Positions 55,408 to 64,000 are shown, counted from the stretch's first letter. The stretch is 64,000 nucleotides of DNA from Pseudoxanthomonas mexicana (GCF_001556105.1 NZ_LSIF01000026.1:22405-86404); one strand, 5' to 3'. Numbers and translations are program-made. The notes: a model not told the origin generated them from the sequence alone.

Positions 55408-56376
55408 TCAGCCCACGCCCGAGCGCGGGCTCCGCAAGCGTGGCGTGGTGCCGTCGCTGCGCTCCGGTGGCACCCGGTACTCGAAGCGGAGTTCGCGCAT
55501 GCCCTCGGGCACGTCCGGGGTCATGTCCTCGGGCGGATGGCAGCCGTCGATCCAGCGACCGCTCGCGCGGTATGCCATGAACTGCGTGAGCTTCGCCTGC
55601 GTTGACGCGGCATCCACCGCTTCGACGCGATCGGCGAATCCGACCGCCTGTGCCGTGCCCTCCTTGCCGATGTCCAGCAGTGCTCCTGGCGCCTTGGGAT
55701 CCGGCACGGCGACCTGCACGATCGGCGGTGGCATCCAGCACTCCCCCGTGCTGTACAGCCGGCTTTCGCGCACCAGTCGGACCGTGAAGTCCTTCAGTTC
55801 CGCATGCAGGCCCTCGGGCGTGTGCGTTGCCTCTTCGCCGCTGTAGCGACCCTTGAGGTAGTACAGGTCCTTCGCCAGCAGCGTCATCGCCGACGCATAG
55901 CGCTTGCCGTCGCGGGCGAGCATGAAGCCGGCCGAGTACACGGTGGACGGCCGGCGGTCCTTGTCGCTACCGATCTCGATCCGTGACGCCTCCAGTTCAC
56001 CCGTCGGTAGCCCGGCGTTGCCGGGCAGCGCCCGGATGCCATCCACCGTCCCTTTTGCCATCTCGCGCACGCGCTCGTCCGGCACGATGCCGGCCGGGTA
56101 GAAGTAGACGTCGATCCAGCGGTCGCGCAGGTCGCCATGCTGGTAGCGCACCGAGGCGCCGGCCTCGGCCTGCTCGTACAGGTGTTCGTCGCGGGCGACC
56201 CACTTGCCGATGGTCAACGGATACAGGATGCGGCTCTCCTGCAGGAAGCCGCCCAGGAACGGACGCTCTGCCGGCCTGTTCGCCGCTGGCGACTGCGCTG
56301 AGACCAACGGTGTCGCCAGCGAACAGGCGATCGCCAAGGCGATGGCGCAGGCATGCCCGTTTCGTCGCAGGCTCAT
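55408..56376 (-). CDS. Secreted protein of unknown function coupled to hybrid kinase gene
   Basis: A 322-residue exported protein (signal peptide ACAIALAIACSLATPLVSA). Features are RILYPLTIGKWVARDEHLYE, YQHGDLRDRWIDVYFYPAG and a C-terminal Pro/Arg-rich tail. I do not recognise a domain. Its ATG overlaps the stop of the large sensor kinase gene (ATGA), so it is translated after it. It may be the sensor's periplasmic partner or target; that is inference. Confidence 0.7.
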   Translation of the reverse strand: MSLRRNGHACAIALAIACSLATPLVSAQSPAANRPAERPFLGGFLQESRILYPLTIGKWVARDEHLYEQAEAGASVRYQHGDLRDRWIDVYFYPAGIVPDERVREMAKGTVDGIRALPGNAGLPTGELEASRIEIGSDKDRRPSTVYSAGFMLARDGKRYASAMTLLAKDLYYLKGRYSGEEATHTPEGLHAELKDFTVRLVRESRLYSTGECWMPPPIVQVAVPDPKAPGALLDIGKEGTAQAVGFADRVEAVDAASTQAKLTQFMAYRASGRWIDGCHPPEDMTPDVPEGMRELRFEYRVPPERSDGTTPRLRSPRSGVG

Positions 56377-59300
56377 GCGTCCTCTCCCCGATTCCCGTTG
56401 TCCTGGGCGGACGCCGGGCCCAGCACCCTGGCGATGGCCTCGGCCAGCATGTCGCCGGTGACCGGCTTGCGGACGAAATCATCGAAACCGGCCTGGCGCG
56501 CAAGCGGTTCCGCTTCCGCATCGGTGCGCGCGGTCAGCGCGATCAGCGGCGTGGTCACGCCTTGCAGGCGCAACTGGCGTGCCAGCGCCATGCCGTCGAG
56601 ACCGGGCAGGTCGAGATCGAGGAAGGCCACGTCGAACTCGGTCGACACCACCTCGGCCAGGGCGGCCAGTCCGTGCGGCGCATGCGTCACCCGATGGCCC
56701 CGCGCGCGCAGCAATCCGGTCACGACGTCGGCGACCGTCGCATCGTCCTCCACCAGCAGGATCTCCAGCGACCCGATCTGCACGGTCGGCTGCACGGATT
56801 CCGGCGCGGGCGCCGCGTGCACGGCATCGCCAGCGAGCGCGTGCAGCGCCGGCAGGTCGACGGAAAACCGCGTGCCCCGGCCCGGCGCACTGTCCACGTC
56901 GATGCGCCCACCCATCGCCAGCGCCAGCTCCTGGCAGATCGCCAGTCCCAGCCCGCTGCCGCCGTAGCGCGCCGTCGTCTGCGCGCCTTCGGCCTGCTCG
57001 AAACGGCGGAACAGCCGCGCCTGCTGTTCCGCATTGATGCCCGGACCGGTGTCGCCGACGACCAACCGCACGCCCTGCGGTACCAGCGGCATCGCATGCA
57101 ACGAGACGTGGCCTGTTTCGGTGAACTTGATCGCGTTGCCCAGCAGGTTGAGCAGGATCTGCCGCAACCGCAGCGGGTCGCCGCGCACCATGTGCGGCAC
57201 GCCGGCGGTGACGCCGTCCTGGAAGGCGAGCCCGCGCTTGCCCGCCACCGGCCCCATCAGCGCGACGACATCGGCGATGAGGGCTTGCAGATCGAATTCG
57301 ACCTGCTGCAGCTCCAGCTTGCCCGCTTCGATCTTCGCCAGGTCCAGCGCGTCGTTGACCAGCCGCAGCAGGTGGGTGCCGGCGCGCTGGATCGCGTCGG
57401 CATAGCCCTTCTGCCGCTCGTCCAGCGGGGTGGCCTGCAGCAGTTCGGTCATGCCGAGCACGCCGGTCATCGGCGTGCGGATCTCGTGGCCGAGCGTGGC
57501 CAGGAAGCGGGTCTTCGCCAGCGATGCCTGTTCGGCGAGTTCGCGCTTGTGCTCGGCCAGTTGCCACGCGCTGCGGCGGCGCACGCGCCGGCGGTAGGCC
57601 GCTGCGATCGCCAGCAACACCAGCACGCCCACCACGGCGAACAGCACCAGTCCCCAGGTGCTCCGCCACCACGGCGGCAGCATGTGCACCTGCAGGACCA
57701 ACTCGCGCGAGGCGTTGCCGGCGGCATCGAAGGCCTGCACCCGCAGGCGGTAGCGTCCGGGCGTCAGCGCGGAGAACACCCGTTCACCGGTGGCGCCCTG
57801 GTCGACCCAGCCACTGTCGAAACCTTCCAACAGCGAGCGATACCGGTTGCCGAGCGGATTCTCGTAGCTGAGCAGGCGGGTGCCGACCAGCAGTTCGTGG
57901 TCGTCGGGCTGCAGTTCCAGGCGCTCGTCGAGCCGCAGGGGCAGCACACCGTCGCCGCGGCTCACCTGCAGGCTGTCCAGCACCAGGTTCGGCGTGACCG
58001 GTTTGGGATCCGGCAGATGCGTATCGAGCAGCGCGACCGACCCATCGGCGGCGGTCGTCGCCAGCAGGCCGTCCACCGTCATCAGCAGGCCGCGATCGTT
58101 GAGCTCCTGGCTCAGCAGGCCTTCGCGCACACCGAAGTTGCGCAGCAGCGCGCGCGATCCGCTCAGGTTCGGATCGATGCGAAACAGTCCGCGCCGCGTG
58201 CCCAGCCACACCCGGCGCTGCGGGTCCACGGCCAGTCCGGTGGACTCGACCGCCGGCAGGCCATCGGCCGCACCGATCCGTCGTTCGCGCGACCAGCGGC
58301 CATCCGCACGCCGCCAGGCTTCCACCCCCGACATGCGGTGCAGCCAGAGGCGATCCGCGTGTTCGAAGGCGAAGGCGTAGACGCGTTCGCCACCCATCGC
58401 GCCCACCGCGACGAAACGCCCTGCCACCGCGTCCCACACCATCATGCCGGCCGCACCGCCCAACCAGACGCGCCCGTCGGGCGCGACCGCCAGGCTCTCG
58501 ATGTCGGGCAGCCCGCTGCCGTCCTCCTGCTTGACGATCGTGCGCAGTACGCGACCGCTGACGGCATCGCGCTGCTGCACGCTGCCCATCTGGGTGACCA
58601 GCCAAAGGGTGTCGTCGCGCGCTTCGACCAGCCAGTCGATCGAGGTGTTGTCCGGCACTGCGTCATCGCCGTCATGCCCCCACTGCACCAGCGCGCCCGT
58701 CTTCGGATCGGTCCGGATCAGGCCATTGCGGTGACCGATCCACAGCTGTCCGCGGCGGTCCTCGCGTACCGATGTCAGCCGCAGTTCGCCGAGCAGCGCC
58801 GCATGGTGCGGCAACGGCGCCACGTGGCCACCCCGCGTGTCCAGCCGTTCGACTTTGCCGGTGCTGCTGGCGACCCACAGGCCATCGGCACCGGCCTGCG
58901 ACAGGCCGCGATACAAACCGCCACCCAAGCCCTGCGCCGACGAGAACGCGGCGATGCGCCGCCAGTCCGAACGCAGGTAGGCGAGCCCGCGTGTCGGCAC
59001 CGGCACCCACAGGCCGCCATCGGGCAAGGCGAGTACCGTCTGCAGCACGCGGCCGATGCCCACGCTCTGGGTGTCGTAGTTCACCGGCGCCGGCGCGTGA
59101 TCGCCTTCCGTGCGCCACAGGCCGCCCTGGCTGGCCAGCCAGTACTCGCCCTGACCATCGCTGGTCATCGCGATCAACGCATTCGGCCGCGCGAACATCG
59201 GCGACCACGGCGGCGACATCCAGCCGCCCTCCGGCGACCATCGATGCACGCCATCGGACGCCCCCACCCAGACGGTGTTCGCGTCGGCCGTGACCGAATA

Positions 59301-59957
59301 AATGATCAGGCCATCGCCACCCGGCAGCGCCAGGCGACGCAGTTGTCCGCCCTCGTAGCGGGCCAGGCCGCCCATCGTGCCGATCCACAGCACGCCCTTC
59401 GCATCGAAGGCCAGCGACAGCACGTTGTCCGATGGCAGGCCGTCGGTGCCTTCCGTGGCCGCCGCAAAGCGGGTGATGCGCGCATCGGCGGCCAGCCGGT
59501 GCAGGCCACCGCCGAACGTGCCGAACCACACGTCGTCGCCACGACTGGCGATCGCGAACACGTCGTCGCTGCCCATCCCGGGATGATCGGCTTTGCGGTA
59601 GTGGCGAAAGCCGCGACGGTCGACGTCCATCATGCTGAGGCCGCCACTCTCGGTCCCTACCCAGATCCGGTCGGCGGCGTCGATATGCAGCGCCTGCACG
59701 ACGTTGCCGGGCAACGATGTTGGATCGGCGGGATCATGCCGCCAGACCTTGAACCCGACACCGTCGTAGCGCGCCAGGCCATCCCAGGTCGCGACCCACA
59801 GATGGCCGGCACGGTCGCGCGCGAGCGCGGGAATCGTCGTGGAGGGCAAGCCGTCGCCAGCACCCAGCAGGCGGAAGCGCGGGATCTCGGGGACCGCCGC
59901 GGGCGCGGGTGCGCACAGCAGGCAGAACAGCAACAGCCACCACGCACGCATCACCAT
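56373..59957 (-). CDS. Hybrid sensor histidine kinase with periplasmic propeller domain
   Basis: A 1194-residue hybrid two-component protein. A signal peptide (LLLFCLLCAPAPAAVP) is followed by a long Reg_prop beta-propeller (repeated DRAGHLWVAT and RVWLGGAAG-like blocks). A Y_Y_Y domain, one membrane span (WGLVLFAVVGVLVLLAIAAAY, first part), HisKA with LATLGHEIRTPM (H824), an HATPase domain and a C-terminal receiver with phospho-acceptor D1114 (FLDLDLPGLDG) follow. There is no DNA-binding domain. ATG 59951 with AGGA 6 bases upstream is a better-spaced alternative start. Confidence 0.88.
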   Translation of the reverse strand: MVMRAWWLLLFCLLCAPAPAAVPEIPRFRLLGAGDGLPSTTIPALARDRAGHLWVATWDGLARYDGVGFKVWRHDPADPTSLPGNVVQALHIDAADRIWVGTESGGLSMMDVDRRGFRHYRKADHPGMGSDDVFAIASRGDDVWFGTFGGGLHRLAADARITRFAAATEGTDGLPSDNVLSLAFDAKGVLWIGTMGGLARYEGGQLRRLALPGGDGLIIYSVTADANTVWVGASDGVHRWSPEGGWMSPPWSPMFARPNALIAMTSDGQGEYWLASQGGLWRTEGDHAPAPVNYDTQSVGIGRVLQTVLALPDGGLWVPVPTRGLAYLRSDWRRIAAFSSAQGLGGGLYRGLSQAGADGLWVASSTGKVERLDTRGGHVAPLPHHAALLGELRLTSVREDRRGQLWIGHRNGLIRTDPKTGALVQWGHDGDDAVPDNTSIDWLVEARDDTLWLVTQMGSVQQRDAVSGRVLRTIVKQEDGSGLPDIESLAVAPDGRVWLGGAAGMMVWDAVAGRFVAVGAMGGERVYAFAFEHADRLWLHRMSGVEAWRRADGRWSRERRIGAADGLPAVESTGLAVDPQRRVWLGTRRGLFRIDPNLSGSRALLRNFGVREGLLSQELNDRGLLMTVDGLLATTAADGSVALLDTHLPDPKPVTPNLVLDSLQVSRGDGVLPLRLDERLELQPDDHELLVGTRLLSYENPLGNRYRSLLEGFDSGWVDQGATGERVFSALTPGRYRLRVQAFDAAGNASRELVLQVHMLPPWWRSTWGLVLFAVVGVLVLLAIAAAYRRRVRRRSAWQLAEHKRELAEQASLAKTRFLATLGHEIRTPMTGVLGMTELLQATPLDERQKGYADAIQRAGTHLLRLVNDALDLAKIEAGKLELQQVEFDLQALIADVVALMGPVAGKRGLAFQDGVTAGVPHMVRGDPLRLRQILLNLLGNAIKFTETGHVSLHAMPLVPQGVRLVVGDTGPGINAEQQARLFRRFEQAEGAQTTARYGGSGLGLAICQELALAMGGRIDVDSAPGRGTRFSVDLPALHALAGDAVHAAPAPESVQPTVQIGSLEILLVEDDATVADVVTGLLRARGHRVTHAPHGLAALAEVVSTEFDVAFLDLDLPGLDGMALARQLRLQGVTTPLIALTARTDAEAEPLARQAGFDDFVRKPVTGDMLAEAIARVLGPASAQDNGNRGEDA

Positions 59958-60001
59958 TCCTGCCCGCCCCTCGTTCCCTGGCTACCCCGTCGGGCATCGT
60001 C

Positions 60002-60024
60002 GCAACGGACCGTTGCACGTGCAA
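60002..60024. promoter_or_regulatory. Overlapping palindromes upstream of the YceI operon
   Basis: GCAACGG-A-CCGTTGC (60002-60016) and TTGCACGTGCAA (60013-60024) are both perfect and share four bases. They lie 27 bases before the candidate -10 at 60051, between the kinase gene and the YceI operon. A dimeric regulator is plausible. Confidence 0.4.
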
Positions 60025-60050
60025 GCGGGGTATCTTCATGGGCCGGCCCC

Positions 60051-60056
60051 TAGAAT
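60051..60056 (+). promoter_or_regulatory. Candidate -10 element for the YceI operon
   Basis: TAGAAT, 9 bases before the YceI ATG at 60065, suggesting a very short leader. No clear -35. Confidence 0.35.
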
Positions 60057-60064
60057 CCGTCCCC

Positions 60065-60724
60065 ATGCCCGGATCGACCGCCCGCCGCTTGTTGCTGCGC
60101 ATCTGCTGCCTGATGGCCATGCTGCCGTTGGCTGCATCCGCACGGGACACGCGTGCGGAGTACCGGCTGGACCCCGTGCACACGCGGGTGATGTTCGCCA
60201 TTTCGCATGCCGCCTTCTCGAACGCCATCGGCACGGTCTCCGGCAGCACCGGCACGCTGGTGTTCGATCCGGACGACTGGGCGCGTGCGCGCGTCGACGT
60301 CCGCGTGCCGGTCGCACGCATCGACCTGGGCGACGCCGACTGGAACAAGGCCACCCTGGCGAAGTCGCTGCTCGATGCCGAAGGGCATCCGGAGGCGCGC
60401 TTCGTCTCCACCCGCGTGGAGCCGGTCGACGCGATGCATGCGCGCGTGGTCGGCGACCTCAGCCTGCGCGGGGTAACGCGCGAGGTCGTCCTCGACGTCA
60501 CCCTCAACGCCATCAAGCGCCATCCGATGCCGCCGTTCCGGCGCACCGTCGGCTTCTCCGCCAGCACGAAGATCAGCCGCGCCGATTTCGGCATCACCGC
60601 GTGGAAGTCGGTGATCGGCGACGAGGTCGAACTACGCATCGAAGCCGAAGCCACCTACGACGGCAAGGCCGACGACGACGTGGCCACCCCGCCTTCCCCA
60701 TCCACTCAGGAGCCGACGCCATGA
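60065..60724 (+). CDS. YceI family exported protein, first copy
   Basis: A 219-residue protein with a signal peptide (LLLRICCLMAMLPLAASA). The YceI lipocalin-like domain shows YRLDPVHTRVMFAISH, LVFDPDDWARARV and LSLRGVTREVVLDVTL. YceI proteins bind isoprenoid lipids such as ubiquinone precursors in the periplasm. It is translationally coupled to cytochrome b561 (ATGA). Confidence 0.86.
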   Translation: MPGSTARRLLLRICCLMAMLPLAASARDTRAEYRLDPVHTRVMFAISHAAFSNAIGTVSGSTGTLVFDPDDWARARVDVRVPVARIDLGDADWNKATLAKSLLDAEGHPEARFVSTRVEPVDAMHARVVGDLSLRGVTREVVLDVTLNAIKRHPMPPFRRTVGFSASTKISRADFGITAWKSVIGDEVELRIEAEATYDGKADDDVATPPSPSTQEPTP

Positions 60725-61344
60725 ACCTGAAGAACACCGACGACCGCTGGGGCGCCGTCAGCCAACTCTTCCACTGGACCATCGTCGTGCTGATCCTGGT
60801 GATGGCCTACCTGGGCCTGACCATGGGCGACCTGCCCAACGGGCCGCGCAAGATCAATATCTATGCGCTGCATAAGTCGATCGGCCTGACCATCCTCGCG
60901 CTGGTCGTGCTGCGCGTGCTGTGGCGTGTCTACGCCGGCGCGCCCGCACCGGTCGCCGGTACGCCGACCTGGCAGCAGCGCATCGCCTCGGTGACGCACT
61001 TCTTCCTGTATGCGCTGCTGTTCGCCATCCCGCTGTCGGGCTGGGTACTGAACTCGTCCGCCGGCTATCCGCTGCAGTGGTTCAAGCTGTTCAACCTGCC
61101 GGCGATCACCGGCCGCAACGACGGCGTGCATGAAGCCGCCGAGGGCGCGCATGAGCTGCTGTTCTGGGTGCTGGTGGTGCTGGTGCTGGCGCATGCCGGC
61201 GCCGCGCTGTACCACCACCTGTTCCAGGGCGACGCCACGCTGCGTCGCATGTTGCCGGGACGTCGCGCTGCAGTGGCGATTCCCGCCGCCGCACCGCTTT
61301 CTTCTTCCCCCACCCCACAGGATTCCCCCGATGAACACCCGTGA
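60721..61344 (+). CDS. Cytochrome b561 family protein
   Basis: A 207-residue di-haem membrane protein with four spans. Axial His candidates are in SQLFHWTIVV, YALHKSIGLT, ALHAG-like VLAHAGAALYHHL and nearby. In E. coli YceJ-YceI is the same pair. The C-terminal tail is Pro/Ser-rich. It overlaps both flanking yceI genes, by 4 and 14 bases. Confidence 0.9.
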   Translation: MNLKNTDDRWGAVSQLFHWTIVVLILVMAYLGLTMGDLPNGPRKINIYALHKSIGLTILALVVLRVLWRVYAGAPAPVAGTPTWQQRIASVTHFFLYALLFAIPLSGWVLNSSAGYPLQWFKLFNLPAITGRNDGVHEAAEGAHELLFWVLVVLVLAHAGAALYHHLFQGDATLRRMLPGRRAAVAIPAAAPLSSSPTPQDSPDEHP

Positions 61345-61891
61345 CCGCGTGCGCCTGGCGCTCGCTTCTTTGTTGCTGGCCACCGCGCCGGCCATGGCGG
61401 CCGACTACGTGCAGGCGCCCGGCTCCACGCTGGTCTTCGCCAGCAACTACCAGGGTGAAACCTTCACCGGCAAGTTCGGCGGCTTCGCCACCACGATGAG
61501 CTTCGATCCGAAGCAGCTCGCGACCAGCAAGCTCGATGTCGCCATCCAGCTCGCCGGCACGCAGACCGGCAACGGCGATCGCGACGGCACGCTGGTGTCG
61601 GCCGACTTCTTCAACGTGGCCAAGTTCGCTCAGGCGCGTTACACCGCGACGAAGTTCCGTTCACTGGGCGGCAACCAGTACGCCGCCGACGGCACGCTGT
61701 CGCTGCGTGGCGTCAGCAAGCCGGTCACGCTGACCTTCACGTGGACGCCGGGGGCGCAGCCCGTGCTGGCCGGCAAGGCCACGGTGAAGCGCCTGGACTT
61801 CGGCGTCGGTGGCGGCGACTGGGCCGACACGTCGACGATCCCGAACGACGTGGCGATCAGCACCAAGGTCGTGTTGAAGCCGGCGAAGTAA
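61331..61891 (+). CDS. YceI family exported protein, second copy
   Basis: A 186-residue protein with a signal peptide (RVRLALASLLLATAPAMA). The domain shows TFTGKFGGFATTMSFDP, TLSLRGVSKPVTLTFTW and RLDFGVGGGDWADTSTIP. It starts inside the b561 gene. It is a paralogue of the first YceI but clearly different in sequence. Confidence 0.86.
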   Translation: MNTRDRVRLALASLLLATAPAMAADYVQAPGSTLVFASNYQGETFTGKFGGFATTMSFDPKQLATSKLDVAIQLAGTQTGNGDRDGTLVSADFFNVAKFAQARYTATKFRSLGGNQYAADGTLSLRGVSKPVTLTFTWTPGAQPVLAGKATVKRLDFGVGGGDWADTSTIPNDVAISTKVVLKPAK

Positions 61892-61897
61892 CTGCGG

Positions 61898-62782
61898 ATG
61901 CGCGTGCGACGCCTGCTGATTCGTCTCAGCGTCGCCGCCCTGCTGCTGTGCGCGGCCGGTGCAGCCGGCCTGTGGTGGTTGGGCGGCACCCTCGTAGCAC
62001 CACGTCCCGCGGTGGTCGGACCGCCGCCCGCGGATCTCCACGCGCGCGAGGTAAGCATCGCCGTCCCGCAGGCCCCGCCTGTTGCGGGCTGGTGGATCGC
62101 AGGCGAACCAGGCCGCGCCAGCGTGCTGCTGTTGCATGGCATCCGCTCGGACCGTCGCGCGATGCGGGGGCGCGCCAGGCTGTTGTCGCAACATGGGTAC
62201 GCGGTGTTGCTCGTCGACCTTCCAGCGCATGGCGAAAGCCGCGGCGATGCGATCACGCTCGGATGGCGTGAAGCCGCTGCTGTTACCGCCGCGCGAGACT
62301 GGATGCAGCAGCAACGTCCCGGCGAGAAACGCGCCGTCATCGGTGTATCGCTGGGCGGTGCCTCGGTGCTGCTGGGGCCGCAGCCGAGCGGCTTCGACGC
62401 CGTGGTGCTGGAGGCCGTGTATTCGGACGCGCGTCAGGCCATCCGCAACCGCATCGCGATGCGACTAGGCGACACCGCCGCACGGCTTTCCCCATTGCTG
62501 GCCATGCAGGCGGAGATCCGGCTCGGCATTCCGGTAGACCAGCTGTCGCCCATCACGCGCATTGCGGGTCTAGGCGCGCCCGTGTTGCTGGTCGCGGGCG
62601 GACGCGATACGCATACGCTGCCGGCCGAATCGCGCGCGATGTACGAACGCGCGAACGCGCCGAAGTCCTTCTGGTTGTTGCCCGACGCTGCTCACGTGGA
62701 TTTCCAGGCGCATGATCCCGCCGGTTATGCCGATCGCGTGATCGGTTTCCTGGATCGACAGCTGGACGAGCCCGCACGCTGA
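61898..62782 (+). CDS. Membrane-anchored alpha/beta hydrolase
   Basis: A 294-residue hydrolase with an N-terminal anchor (RLSVAALLLCAAGAAGLWWL). The nucleophile elbow is GVSLGG, the oxyanion-loop start LLLHGIRSDRRAM, the acid in VAGGRDTHT and the His in PDAAHVDF. It starts 6 bases after the second YceI gene, so it belongs to the same operon. Confidence 0.83.
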   Translation: MRVRRLLIRLSVAALLLCAAGAAGLWWLGGTLVAPRPAVVGPPPADLHAREVSIAVPQAPPVAGWWIAGEPGRASVLLLHGIRSDRRAMRGRARLLSQHGYAVLLVDLPAHGESRGDAITLGWREAAAVTAARDWMQQQRPGEKRAVIGVSLGGASVLLGPQPSGFDAVVLEAVYSDARQAIRNRIAMRLGDTAARLSPLLAMQAEIRLGIPVDQLSPITRIAGLGAPVLLVAGGRDTHTLPAESRAMYERANAPKSFWLLPDAAHVDFQAHDPAGYADRVIGFLDRQLDEPAR

Positions 62783-62806
62783 TCGCGATCAACACCAAGG
62801 CGTGGT

Positions 62807-63412
62807 TTACGACGACGTGACGCGCTCGGGCCGGCAGTAAGGCGCCCCCTCTGCTTGCGCAGGTGTCGCGAGGCGCCCCAGTCCATAGCTGAGGGCGCCC
62901 AGGACGTCCCCCTCACGACGATCGTCGTGGCAGGCCAGGCATGCCGGACGCGCACGGATGGCACCCATTGCACGCGTGCCGGTCGGCGTTTCGCGCACCA
63001 CCATTCCGCTACCGGCCACCAAGGTGGACAATGCCTCGCGCTCCCATGCCTGCAGGCCACGGGTACGCGTCGGTGGTACGAAGGCAGCGGCATCGTCGTC
63101 GCGATGCTGGAATCCCATGAAGTGCGCGACGTGGACGACCGCGGGATCGTGACGGGCGACGCCGACCAGTTCCACGTCGAGCACGCACCGTCCGTCATCG
63201 CCGACCCCGGCGAACTGGTAGTGCCGCATGCGTTGCATCATCGGCGTCACGCGCCGCTTCCCGAAACCCTCGCTGTCCACGAAGGCCTCGACGAACTCGC
63301 CGTGCATGCGCTGAAGCGCCTCGTCACCCTCCCCGGTCCGGCCCGCCGTCGCCGGCGGCATGGCCGCCAGGATCGTTAGCGGCACCCACCGTAGCCATCG
63401 CATCGACGCCAT
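62807..63412 (-). CDS. Exported Tll0287-like (DUF3365) protein with haem c motif
   Basis: A protein of about 201 residues with a signal peptide (MRWLRWVPLTILAAM). A DUF3365/Tll0287-like domain carries FMGFQHRDDDAAAFVPP and LVAGSGMVVRETPTG; the haem-binding CLACHDDRREGDVLGALS lies near the C-terminus. One c-type haem is expected. ATG 63412 or 63403 is possible. It faces the hydrolase gene. Confidence 0.75.
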   Translation of the reverse strand: MASMRWLRWVPLTILAAMPPATAGRTGEGDEALQRMHGEFVEAFVDSEGFGKRRVTPMMQRMRHYQFAGVGDDGRCVLDVELVGVARHDPAVVHVAHFMGFQHRDDDAAAFVPPTRTRGLQAWEREALSTLVAGSGMVVRETPTGTRAMGAIRARPACLACHDDRREGDVLGALSYGLGRLATPAQAEGAPYCRPERVTSS

Positions 63413-63506
63413 CGGACATCCTCGCCATACAGGGCCAGGCAAGCCTAACGTGATCCGGCGGATCGCCTGCCGCGGGCGCTATCGTCCATTGCGCTGACGG
63501 ACAGCT

Positions 63507-63734
63507 TCAGGTCCGCAGGAACGCACTCACTGCATCGGCATCGAACGGCCAGCCGAGTTCCGCACCGGTGTCGCTGCGATGCAACACAGGGACGCGGATG
63601 CCGTAGCGCGCTTCCAGCGCATCGTCGTCGTCGATGAAAACGCTTTCGAACTCGGGAATGCGTGCGTGCGCGAGGATGTCGAGTGCCAGGTCGCACAGGT
63701 GGCAGTCGTCGCGCTGGTAGAGGATCAGGGGCAT
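63507..63734 (-). CDS. Small glutaredoxin family protein
   Basis: A 75-residue thioredoxin-fold protein with the dithiol motif CHLC in LYQRDDCHLCDLAL. The family (DUF836-like) includes proteins near respiratory or Fe-S genes. It has IRVPVLHRSDTGAELGWPF with the cis-Pro. Confidence 0.85.
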   Translation of the reverse strand: MPLILYQRDDCHLCDLALDILAHARIPEFESVFIDDDDALEARYGIRVPVLHRSDTGAELGWPFDADAVSAFLRT

Positions 63735-63773
63735 CGTGGCTGAGGGGTGAAGGGCATGTGGCGTCTACGTGCT

Positions 63774-63779
63774 TAGAAT
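63774..63779 (+). promoter_or_regulatory. Candidate -10 element for sdaA
   Basis: TAGAAT, 33 bases before the sdaA ATG. No clear -35 box. Confidence 0.35.
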
Positions 63780-63811
63780 AGCGGCCTTTTTTCGATGGCG
63801 GTTTTTGCAGC

Positions 63812-64000
63812 ATGGCAGTCAGCACGTTCGACCTGTTCAAGATCGGCATCGGTCCCAGCTCTTCGCATACGGTGGGTCCGATGCGCGCGGCCGCGCGCTT
63901 CGTGGGCCGCTGGCTGGTCGATGCCGGCCGCCTGCAGGACGTGGCGCGCATCCGCGCCGAGGTGTTCGGCTCGCTGGCCCTGACCGGCCGCGGCCACGGC
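63812..64000 (+). CDS. sdaA: L-serine ammonia-lyase, 3' truncated
   Basis: The first 63 codons of an iron-sulfur L-serine dehydratase. [20 protein letters not shown] is the diagnostic N-terminus. It converts serine to pyruvate and ammonia. The rest lies beyond the window. Confidence 0.92.
   Translation, partial: MAVSTFDLFKIGIGPSSSHTVGPMRAAARFVGRWLVDAGRLQDVARIRAEVFGSLALTGRGHG

Noticed and set aside
55983..60053. 1356-codon plus-strand open frame opposite the hybrid kinase
   Set aside because: It is antisense to a clear multi-domain kinase, has Arg/His/Gln-rich composition with no domain, and arises from high GC at third codon positions.

Overview
The window looks like a core-genome segment of a high-GC gammaproteobacterium of the family Xanthomonadaceae. 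The grounds are a xanthan-type XanB (ManC), the AmgK-MurU recycling pair, an HprK-RapZ-PTS block attached to rpoN, and many frequent GTG/TTG starts and ATGA overlaps. A genus close to Pseudoxanthomonas or Stenotrophomonas fits, but that is inference. I see no rRNA, tRNA, CRISPR array, prophage, insertion sequence or plasmid feature. Almost every stretch is filled by housekeeping genes, and no gap exceeds 300 bases.

Layout. 1-4.7 kb: truncated flavin reductase, HutD/Ves-like protein, secreted ComEA-like protein, M20 peptidase, small GlsB-type membrane protein. 4.8-10.7 kb: secreted serine hydrolase facing a CadC-like regulator, xanB, then divergent amgK-murU for peptidoglycan recycling. 10.7-13.7 kb (minus): DUF2066 protein, PerM-like permease and hda. 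13.8-18.3 kb (plus): purM, a DUF2238 membrane protein, purN, then three tandem secreted DUF3108 paralogues. 18.3-20.2 kb (minus): ibaG, murA and a membrane-anchored EF-hand protein. 20.3-31.9 kb (plus): kdsD-kdsC-lptC-lptA-lptB-rpoN-hpf-hprK-rapZ-EIIA-ptsH-ptsI-mgtE, linking Kdo supply, LPS transport, sigma-54, ribosome hibernation and a regulatory PTS.

31.9-40.7 kb: cold-shock/DUF1294 fusion, exported LigE-type ligase, lipoprotein hydrolase, zinc-ribbon protein, diguanylate cyclase, the minus-strand yqgE-ruvX-pyrB group, tag and a CoA-transferase. 40.8-43.3 kb: four small membrane or redox genes. 43.4-48.3 kb: pilT-pilU diverging from yggS-unknown-proC-DUF4426, the neighbourhood also known around pilT in Pseudomonas. 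48.4-54.3 kb: BtuF-like binding protein, pdxH, P-loop kinase, dodecin, aroK-aroB, a stand-alone WGR-domain protein and hemE. 54.3-60 kb: two small secreted unknowns, then a large propeller-type hybrid histidine kinase whose last bases overlap a secreted unknown. 60-64 kb: a YceI-cytochrome b561-YceI operon with a hydrolase, a haem-motif protein, a small glutaredoxin and the start of sdaA.

Non-coding content is mostly palindromic: four REP-like inverted repeats that share one arm sequence, one larger 115-base inverted-repeat element, several terminators, and a few perfect palindromes upstream of genes. No clearly new multi-gene system is present. The best leads are the coupled sensor kinase plus secreted unknown, the DUF3108 triplet, the EF-hand protein coupled to murA, and the palindrome-rich promoter of the YceI operon.
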